Source: an uncultured Ideonella sp.
GTDB taxonomy: Bacteria; Pseudomonadota; Gammaproteobacteria; Burkholderiales; Burkholderiaceae
Assembly: GCA_946479475.1 (NCBI GenBank)
Contig: CAMLGG010000136.1
Location: 1-13,993, forward strand
Direction: 5' to 3'
DNA length: 13,993 nucleotides
The translations under genes and the position numbers were made by a program. The number at the start of each line of letters is the position of its first letter. Position 1 is the stretch's first letter. Below, piece by piece: positions 8,938 to 13,993 of this stretch. A model generated the notes under the pieces. The model searched no databases and was not told the DNA's origin. It saw only the letters and a program-made list of their open reading frames with translations.

Positions 8938-9695
8938 ACCTGCACGCCGTCCGCGCGATCTACGGCTTCGAGATGGCGCGCACGCGCCGCACGCTGATGC
9001 AAAGCGTGGTGTCCCCCGTGGTGTCGACCTCGCTGTACTTCATCGTCTTCGGCGCCGCCATCGGCTCGCGCATCCAGAGCGTCGAAGGCGTCAGCTACGG
9101 CGCCTTCATCGTGCCCGGGCTGATCATGCTCTCGCTGCTGACGCAGAGCGTGTCGAACGCGTCCTTCGGCATCTACTTCCCGCGCTTCAGCGGGACGATC
9201 TACGAGCTGCTCTCGGCCCCGGTCTCGCCGTGGGAGGCGGTGCTGGGCTACGTGGGCGCGGCGGCGTCCAAGTCCATCATCCTGGGCCTGATCATCCTGG
9301 CCACGGCGGGCCTGTTCGTGCCGCTGCAGATCCTGCATCCCGTGTGGATGCTGCTGTTCCTGCTGCTCACCGCGGTCACCTTCAGCCTCATCGGCTTCAT
9401 CATCGGCCTGTGGGCCGACGGCTTCGAGAAGCTGCAGGCCGTGCCGCTGCTGATCATCACGCCGCTGACGTTCCTGGGTGGCAGCTTCTACACGATCGAC
9501 ATGCTGCCGGGCGCGTGGCAGAAGGTCGCGCTGGCCAACCCGGTGGTCTATCTGGTGAGCGGGTTCCGGTGGAGCTTCTACGGCCACGCGGACGTGGCGC
9601 TCGGCATCAGCCTGGGGATGACGCTGGTGTTCCTCTTCGCTTCGCTGGCGGTCGTGGGGTGGATCTTCAAGACGGGGTGGCGGTTGAAGGCTTGA
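8934..9695 (+). CDS. ABC-2 type exporter, membrane permease (YadH-like)
   Basis: This 253-residue inner-membrane subunit has about six predicted helices. An amphipathic N terminus is followed by [18 protein letters not shown] and [12 protein letters not shown]. Further on come two central hydrophobic segments ([17 protein letters not shown] and [19 protein letters not shown]). The ABC-2 signature [20 protein letters not shown] then [12 protein letters not shown] follows, ending with a last helix. It closely resembles E. coli YadH in layout. The start overlaps the ATPase stop (ATGA at 8934-8937), and GGAG seven bases upstream inside the ATPase gene acts as Shine-Dalgarno sequence, so the two subunits are translationally coupled. 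The substrate is unknown. Confidence 0.95.
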
Positions 9696-9718
9696 GGCGG
9701 GTGTCGCGGCCTGCTGCA

Positions 9719-9745
9719 CGCGAGCAGCTTCAACGGCTGCTCGCG
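9719..9745. terminator. 10-bp perfect hairpin between convergent ABC permease and apbE
   Basis: The arms 9719-9728 (CGCGAGCAGC) and 9736-9745 are exact reverse complements with a 7-base loop. The apbE stop codon (9730-9732) lies in the loop and its last sense codons form one arm. The position, 24 bases after the permease stop on the plus strand, suits a bidirectional terminator, but neither strand shows a T tract after the stem. Confidence 0.45.
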
Positions 9746-10707
9746 AATCGGCCCAGCCCCAGCTCCACCCAGTGCCCGTCGCGGCGCAGCAGGAACAGCG
9801 CCTCCAGCCCCTGGCGCTGCGCCAGCGCCAGGCCTTCGCCGGGACCCGCGACCAGCAGCGCGGTGGCCCAGGCGTCGGCACTCGTGCAGTCGTGCGCGAG
9901 CACCGTGACCGAGGCCAGGTCGTTGCGCACCGGCGCACCGCGGCGCGCGTCCATGGTGTGCGTCAGGCGCACGCCGCCGATGTCGACGAAGCGGCGGTAG
10001 TCGCCGGAGGTGGCCACCGCCAGGTCCTGCAGTTCGATCACCCCATGGGCCGCGCGGCGCCCGGGCTCGGGGCTTTCCACCGCCACCGCCCACGGCTGGC
10101 CGTGGGCCTGGCTGCCCAGCGCGCGCAGCTCGCCGTCCAGTGCCACCAGTGCATGCGCCACCCCGTGGCGATGCAGCACCTCGGTCATGCGGTCGACCGC
10201 GTAGCCCTTGGCGATGCCGCACAGGTCCAGCTGCAGCGGCGCATGCTTGCGCGCGCGGCCGGTGGGCGGATCGAGTTCGAGCGCCTGATGCGCCGGTCGG
10301 TGCCCGCCCTGGGCCGCGGCGCGGATCGCCGCGGCGTCAGGTGCGTCGCGCACGGGGCCGAAGCCCCAGGCATCGACCAGTGCGCCGACGGCCGGGTCGA
10401 ATGCGCCGTTGCTGTCGCGGCAGACCCGCAGCGCGTGCTCGAGCACCTGCATCGTTTCGGCGGGCAGTGCCACCCACTCGCCGGGCGGCGCCGCATTCAG
10501 GCGGTTCAGTGCGCTCGCTGGCTTCCACGGCGACATCTGCGTGTCCACCTGCGCCACCGCCGCGGACAGCCCCAGCTGCAGCGCGTCGGCGTCGACTGCC
10601 GCCTCGGCGTCGCAACACACGGACCAGCGCGTGCCCATCGTGGGGCCGTGCAGGCGCAGGCGCTGCAGCCGCGTGGGCGGCTGCGTTTCAGAACACGTCC
10701 TCGGCAT
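9730..10707 (-). CDS. apbE: FAD:protein FMN transferase ApbE
   Basis: This 325-residue ApbE-family flavin transferase moves FMN from FAD onto a Thr/Ser of target proteins, with Mg2+. Family landmarks are in order: GPTMGTRWS (21-29), SNGAFDPAVGALVDAWGFG (99-117), DLCGIAKGYAVD (161-172, where the more usual form is DxGGIAKG), DGELRALG (191-198), TSGDYRRF (233-240), HTMDARRGAP (250-259) and the metal/FAD segment TSADAWATA (275-283, Asp278 and Thr282). The N terminus (MPRTCSETQPP) shows neither a Sec signal peptide nor a lipobox, unlike exported ApbE proteins. The start overlaps the 3' end of the reductase gene by 20 bases, with no other start available, so it is the last gene of the four-gene operon. 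The likely substrate is the DUF2271 protein of the same operon. Confidence 0.95.
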   Translation of the reverse strand: MPRTCSETQPPTRLQRLRLHGPTMGTRWSVCCDAEAAVDADALQLGLSAAVAQVDTQMSPWKPASALNRLNAAPPGEWVALPAETMQVLEHALRVCRDSNGAFDPAVGALVDAWGFGPVRDAPDAAAIRAAAQGGHRPAHQALELDPPTGRARKHAPLQLDLCGIAKGYAVDRMTEVLHRHGVAHALVALDGELRALGSQAHGQPWAVAVESPEPGRRAAHGVIELQDLAVATSGDYRRFVDIGGVRLTHTMDARRGAPVRNDLASVTVLAHDCTSADAWATALLVAGPGEGLALAQRQGLEALFLLRRDGHWVELGLGRFASSR

Positions 10708-12895
10708 AGCGGCCCTTGGCCTTCAGCAAGGCCACGCTCGATCGCAGCGGCCCGAGGATGCCGTCGAGCGCCTGCGCCACGCCCGCGGCCATCGGGCGGC
10801 TGCCGCACACGCGGACGCGGGCGCCGCCGGCCAGGAGCTCGCGCAGGCGCGCGCCATCGCGGCGCAGCGCGTCCTGCACGTAGCCGCCGCCGTCGGGCAC
10901 CCGCGAGAACGCGGTGTGCAGGCTGGCCAGCCGGTGCTCGCCCAGCCAGCGCTCGAGTTCGGCGCCGAAGTAGAAGTCCCGTGCCGGGTTGCGCCCGCCG
11001 AAGTACAGGTGCATCGGCGTGCGCCGCGTGTTGCCGCGGATGAAGCCGGCCAGCGGAGCCACGCCGGTGCCGGCACCGATCAGCAGCACCGGTGCCTTGT
11101 CGCCATCGAGCGCGAAGCCGGGATTGCGGCGCACGAAGGCCTGGATCGAATCGCCGGGCTGGAGCGCGTGCAGATACCCCGAGCACACGCCGCCGGGCAT
11201 GCGGCGCACGCAGATCTCGACGAAGCCGTCGCGCCGGCCCGAGGCCAGTGAGTAGTAGCGCGGCACCGTGGAGCCCGGCGCCAGCACGCCCACCAGGTCG
11301 CCGGCTACGAAGTTGCCCAGCCCGCGTCCCCGCAGGCGGTCCTGCCAGCGCGGCTGCGGCAGCGCGAAGCGCAGGATGGCCGCGGGCTCGCCCGCCGCGC
11401 CCGGGTAGTCGCGGCGCGACACCAGCTGCAGCGCGGTGCTCGGCGGCACCCGCGGCCGGTACTCGATCTCCAGCGGCTCGCCCAGCGCCTGCGCCAGATC
11501 CTGCCCCCAGCGCGCGAACTCCTGCGCCGACTGCTGATGGATGCGCGCGAGCGGCAGCAGCGCGGCCCAGCCGTGCTCGCGAAGGGCTCGATCCAGGGCC
11601 TCGGCAAAGCCGCAGAAGGCCGGGTACTGCCGGTCGCCGAAGCCGAGCACCGCCACCGTTGCCGCGGTGACCGGCGTGCGCCCGATGCGCGCAAGCGCGT
11701 CCGCCGCGTGCGCCGGCGCCTGGCCGTCGCCGTAGGTCGCCGCGAGCACGATGATCCGCTGCACCGCCGCGCCGGCCTGGAAGTGCTCGAGGCCGTCGGT
11801 GCGCACGCGGTGGCCTGCGCGCACCAGCGCCGCGTGCAGCGCCAGCGCGAAGCCCCAGGTGGTGCCGGTTTCGCTGGCGACGAAGATCAGCGTGTCGGCG
11901 CCCGCCGAGGCGCTGTTGTCCGCGACCCGGGGCCTGAGGCTGCGCGCGCGCCACCACAGCATCACGCCGGTCACCCAGAACAGCGGGATGCACGCGGCGG
12001 CAGCGCCGAGCACCAGCGCCCACGCCCAGGCGCCCGCGCCGGTGTGCAGCAGCAGCGCGAGATCGTGCACGCGCTGCGCGGCGGTGGCGTCCTGCCAGGC
12101 GAGCGTGCGGCCCGAGTACCGGTCCACCCAGCCCAGGCCCTGGGCGGTGGTCACTTTCCAGGTGTCTTCGGGGTCGGTGGCGTCGGGGAAGTTCAGCCGC
12201 CGCAGGTCGCCCACGCGCAGGCCCTGCAGCAGCGGCAGCGGCACGGCGGCCGATGCGGGCTGGCCTCCCGGCACGGACACCACGTCGGGCTCCTGATCCG
12301 GCTCCAGGGTCACCAGGCCGAAGGTGGCTGCGCTCATGTACAGCGCCGTCAGCGACGACAGCAGCAGCACGACGAGCACGACCCGGCCGGTGATGGCGTG
12401 CAGGCGCTGCGGCAGCGAGCCGCGCACGCGCTCGAAGAGCCGGCGCCAGCCGCCCATGCGGCGCAGCAGCAGCACGAGCCCCGACACCGACAGCAGCAGC
12501 ATCGCCACCGCGACGGCGGCGGCCGCCACGCGCCCGCCATCGCCGAGCAGGAACGAGCGGTGCAGGTTCTTGAACCAGCGCGACAGCGCCGAAGGCTCGT
12601 AGGGGCCGAGGATGCGGCCATCGGCCGGATCGACCTGCCACGCCCGGGCCTGGCCGGCGTCGAAGGCATAGACCACGATGTCGCCCGCAGGCAGGCGACG
12701 GATCTCCTCGGCGCCGCCGACGCTTGCCGACACGCGCTGCACCAGCGTCGACACCGGCGTCTCGCTCGCCGCCGGCACCGCGGTCCACGCATCGCGCACC
12801 GGGTCGACGGCGAGCACCGCGCCGCTGATGCCCAGGACCAGCGCGACGGCGCCGGCCACCAGGCCCAGCCAGCGGTGGATCAGCCTCCAGCCCAT
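10688..12895 (-). CDS. Membrane PepSY / flavodoxin / NADPH-FAD reductase fusion protein
   Basis: This is a 735-residue multidomain redox protein of the inner membrane. Residues 1-325 form a PepSY-associated membrane module with four helices (about 8-30, 122-144, 168-192 and 290-315) and a periplasmic PepSY-like loop. Candidate haem-ligand histidines at helix ends are His7, His112, His166 and His277/His284. A flavodoxin domain follows (about 333-470): FMN phosphate loop ASETGTTWG at 340-348, AATYGDGQ at 385-392 and GFGDRQYP at 418-425. A cytochrome-P450-reductase-like module ends the protein: FAD motifs RYYSLAS (546-552) and GVCSGYL (569-575), NADPH motifs IGAGTGVAPLAGFI (606-619), FGGRNPARDF (632-641) and CGSRP (697-701), and the aromatic terminus GRYAEDVF. 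It probably carries electrons from NADPH across the membrane. The start has GAGGA overlapping the upstream stop; spacing to the DUF2271 gene is 10 bases. Confidence 0.93.
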   Translation of the reverse strand: MGWRLIHRWLGLVAGAVALVLGISGAVLAVDPVRDAWTAVPAASETPVSTLVQRVSASVGGAEEIRRLPAGDIVVYAFDAGQARAWQVDPADGRILGPYEPSALSRWFKNLHRSFLLGDGGRVAAAAVAVAMLLLSVSGLVLLLRRMGGWRRLFERVRGSLPQRLHAITGRVVLVVLLLSSLTALYMSAATFGLVTLEPDQEPDVVSVPGGQPASAAVPLPLLQGLRVGDLRRLNFPDATDPEDTWKVTTAQGLGWVDRYSGRTLAWQDATAAQRVHDLALLLHTGAGAWAWALVLGAAAACIPLFWVTGVMLWWRARSLRPRVADNSASAGADTLIFVASETGTTWGFALALHAALVRAGHRVRTDGLEHFQAGAAVQRIIVLAATYGDGQAPAHAADALARIGRTPVTAATVAVLGFGDRQYPAFCGFAEALDRALREHGWAALLPLARIHQQSAQEFARWGQDLAQALGEPLEIEYRPRVPPSTALQLVSRRDYPGAAGEPAAILRFALPQPRWQDRLRGRGLGNFVAGDLVGVLAPGSTVPRYYSLASGRRDGFVEICVRRMPGGVCSGYLHALQPGDSIQAFVRRNPGFALDGDKAPVLLIGAGTGVAPLAGFIRGNTRRTPMHLYFGGRNPARDFYFGAELERWLGEHRLASLHTAFSRVPDGGGYVQDALRRDGARLRELLAGGARVRVCGSRPMAAGVAQALDGILGPLRSSVALLKAKGRYAEDVF

Positions 12896-12905
12896 GTCAC
12901 CGTCC

Positions 12906-13382
12906 TCACGGCAGCTGGAAGCTCAACGACTCGACGTACTGCTTGCCGGCCTGCGGCTTGCCCGCGTTGGCCGCATTCAGCGGCACGCGGATCTCGGCCG
13001 GGCTGTCGCGCATGTCTTCGGCCGCGGCGTCGACACGGATCTCGTAGCCGGCGTCGATCAGCGCGTCGGCCAGCTCCGCCGTCACCTTGAGCGTTCGGCC
13101 CTGGCCCACGCTGGCGCCGGTCACGCCCTGCAGCCGCTTGCTGTCGGCGGCCGACAGCCGGTTCCAGTCAGCCAGGTGCTTGTAGTACTTGGCCTTGCCG
13201 CCGGCCACCCACAGGGTGCGGGCGTAGGCGCCCTTCGCATCGGTGAGGTAGACGGCCAGGTAAGCGCCGTTGCCGCCGTAGTTCTTCAGCGCGGCGGTGA
13301 TCGTGACCGGGCGGCTCTGCGCCGCTGCAGGCAGAGCGAGCGCGCAGGCAGCGGCCACGGTGGAAAGCAGTGGTCTGGACAT
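12906..13382 (-). CDS. Secreted DUF2271 protein with candidate flavinylation motif
   Basis: This 158-residue periplasmic protein has a Sec signal peptide at 1-21 (MSRPLLSTVAAACALALPAAA, about here, then QS). The rest matches my recollection of the DUF2271 family, with ALKNYGGNGAYLAVYLTDAKG, W58 and W73, and the final VESLSFQLP. It contains TGAS at residues 88-91. This resembles the D-x-x-S/T-G-A-S/T motif that ApbE modifies with FMN, although the usual Asp is Gln85 here; Ser91 would be the attachment residue. The ATG at 13382 has a good GGAG seven bases upstream. An in-frame ATG at 13409 overlaps the stop of the upstream gene (ATGA) and would add nine residues before the signal peptide, so coupled initiation there cannot be excluded. 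It lies in one operon with the PepSY protein, the membrane reductase and apbE. Confidence 0.9.
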   Translation of the reverse strand: MSRPLLSTVAAACALALPAAAQSRPVTITAALKNYGGNGAYLAVYLTDAKGAYARTLWVAGGKAKYYKHLADWNRLSAADSKRLQGVTGASVGQGRTLKVTAELADALIDAGYEIRVDAAAEDMRDSPAEIRVPLNAANAGKPQAGKQYVESLSFQLP

Positions 13383-13405
13383 GGAGCTTCTCCGTTGTTG
13401 CAGGT

Positions 13406-13786
13406 TCATGGGGCCGAGGCGCGCGGCGGGGGGGCGGATGCGGTCCCGGCCTCGGCAGCCGAGGCCGCCCCCGAGCTGCCGCGCGTCCGCTCGCGATTGC
13501 GGTCGCGGTCGCGGTCGCGGTCGTGAAGCTTCATCTTCACCGGCTCGAGGGTCTTCGGGTCGAGCTTGGCCTTGAACTCGCGGCCCTGGGCGTCGCGGCC
13601 GAGGATCTCGTAGCAGCCGTCGTCGATCTTGAGGCGCTGCACCTGCCAGCCCTGCTGCGCGGCCCGGCGCATGACCGCGTCGCGCGACTGCCACTGGCTC
13701 ACCGGCACGTCGCAGTCGTCTCCCGCCAGCACCGGCGCTGCGCCGAGGAGCGCTCCCAGGAAGGCAAGCAACGGATGGATCTTCAT
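13406..13786 (-). CDS. Small periplasmic PepSY-like protein with Asp-Arg repeat
   Basis: This 126-residue exported protein has a Sec signal peptide at 1-21 (MKIHPLLAFLGALLGAAPVLA). The mature part (22-88) is PepSY-like: QWQSRDAVMRRAAQQGWQVQ, then RLKIDDGCYEILGRDAQGRE and AKLDPKTLEPVKM. Cys25 and Cys58 could form a disulfide. The tail is unusual: an alternating Asp-Arg run at about 89-101 followed by a Ser/Ala/Pro-rich end that looks disordered. The ATG at 13786 is chosen because AAGGAG stands eight bases upstream and the signal peptide begins there; an in-frame ATG at 13822 would add 12 residues before it. This is the first clear gene of the redox operon. PepSY domains here may modulate or contact the membrane reductase, which is inference. 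Confidence 0.85.
   Translation of the reverse strand: MKIHPLLAFLGALLGAAPVLAGDDCDVPVSQWQSRDAVMRRAAQQGWQVQRLKIDDGCYEILGRDAQGREFKAKLDPKTLEPVKMKLHDRDRDRDRNRERTRGSSGAASAAEAGTASAPPPRASAP
13499..13522 (+). repeat. Hexanucleotide tandem repeat (GCGGTC)x4 inside the PepSY-like gene
   Basis: Four exact copies of GCGGTC encode, on the minus strand, the alternating Asp-Arg run of the PepSY-like protein. Because the unit is six bases, gain or loss of copies would change tail length without shifting the frame. Confidence 0.85.
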
Positions 13787-13794
13787 CGCGGCGA

Positions 13795-13800
13795 CTCCTT
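13795..13800 (-). promoter_or_regulatory. Strong ribosome-binding site of the redox operon's first gene
   Basis: AAGGAG on the minus strand stands eight bases before the ATG at 13786-13784. It supports this start over the in-frame ATG at 13822. Confidence 0.75.
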
Positions 13801-13938
13801 TCGCCCGCCCAAGGCGGCGCATTGGACCCCCGGCGGGTGCGCCCAGGAAAAGCGATGCCGAGCAGTCCGGACCACAGGAGCGGCTTGGATGTGCATGGCT
13901 GATTCATTCCCTGGACGTTGCTGCGCGAGACTTCGGCG

Positions 13939-13993
13939 GCATCAGCATCAGCATCAGCATCAGCATCAGCATCAGCATCAGCATCAGCATCAG
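13939..13993 (+). repeat. Hexanucleotide tandem repeat (GCATCA)x9, continuing past the window end
   Basis: Nine exact copies of GCATCA plus one base run to the last base of the window, so the true copy number is unknown. The array lies about 150 bases upstream of the redox operon. Three in-frame readings are possible. On the plus strand, an ATG at 13889 with AGGAG eight bases upstream opens a frame reading MCMADSFPGRCCARLRR then repeated His-Gln. On the minus strand, repeated Leu-Met leads into PPKSRAATSRE and a TGA at 13906-13904, as at the end of an upstream membrane protein. It may also be non-coding. None can be settled from the window. The rest of 13787-13938 shows no clear promoter. Confidence 0.95.

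Noticed and set aside
11537..13090. 517-codon open frame on the plus strand
   Set aside because: Antisense to the PepSY/flavodoxin/reductase gene; rich in His, Gln, Arg and Ala with no recognisable fold.
12906..13907. 333-codon minus-strand reading that extends the DUF2271 protein upstream through the PepSY-like gene
   Set aside because: Its first 166 residues or so are the out-of-frame shadow of the PepSY-like gene and are Arg/Pro/Gly-rich. The DUF2271 protein has its own signal peptide and Shine-Dalgarno sequence at 13382.
13939..13993. CRISPR array
   Set aside because: The repeats are direct six-base units without spacers, so this is a simple tandem repeat.

Overview
The window is very GC-rich (roughly 70% by eye), gene-dense DNA from a proteobacterium. 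The glnA / small secreted protein / ntrB / ntrC order, the codon use and the protein styles fit a betaproteobacterium, most likely Burkholderiales (Rubrivivax/Leptothrix-like). That placement is inference, since no rRNA or other taxonomic marker is present. Most of the content is chromosomal housekeeping or accessory metabolism. I see no insertion sequence, phage gene, CRISPR array or tRNA.

Layout. (1) 1-3722, plus strand: nitrogen control. The 3' end of glutamine synthetase (glnA) carries the adenylylation tyrosine and is followed by a strong intrinsic terminator. Then come a secreted coiled-coil protein of unknown function, the sensor kinase ntrB and the sigma-54 activator ntrC. (2) 3827-5538: an EamA-family drug/metabolite exporter (plus) converging on exodeoxyribonuclease III (minus), which begins with TTG. 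Their stop codons form the two arms of a small hairpin. (3) 5617-7903, minus strand: a 63-residue hydrophilic protein, a Rieske-ferredoxin/FAD-NAD(P)H oxidoreductase fusion (AIFM3-like) and a 109-residue protein of unknown function. (4) 7990-9695, plus strand: a YadG/YadH-like two-gene ABC-2 exporter with a 4-base overlap. (5) 9730-13786, minus strand: a tight four-gene operon reading small periplasmic PepSY-like protein, secreted DUF2271 protein, membrane PepSY/flavodoxin/NADPH-reductase fusion, and the FMN transferase ApbE. (6) The right end is an exact hexanucleotide tandem repeat that runs off the window.

The most interesting part is region 5. The fusion protein carries, in order, four membrane helices with candidate haem-ligand histidines, a cytoplasmic flavodoxin domain and a cytochrome-P450-reductase-like FAD/NADPH module. 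It could carry electrons from NADPH through FAD, FMN and haem across the inner membrane. ApbE covalently attaches FMN to Ser/Thr in S/T-G-A-S/T motifs, and the secreted DUF2271 protein has such a motif (TGAS, residues 88-91). Together they look like a periplasmic flavin-based electron-transfer device whose final acceptor is unknown. This ApbE has no visible export signal although its likely substrate is exported.

Several junctions carry perfect inverted repeats: over the EamA start codon, between the convergent stops at 4754-4770, around the apbE stop at 9719-9745, and in the divergent gap at 7924-7940. No gap between genes exceeds 300 bases.
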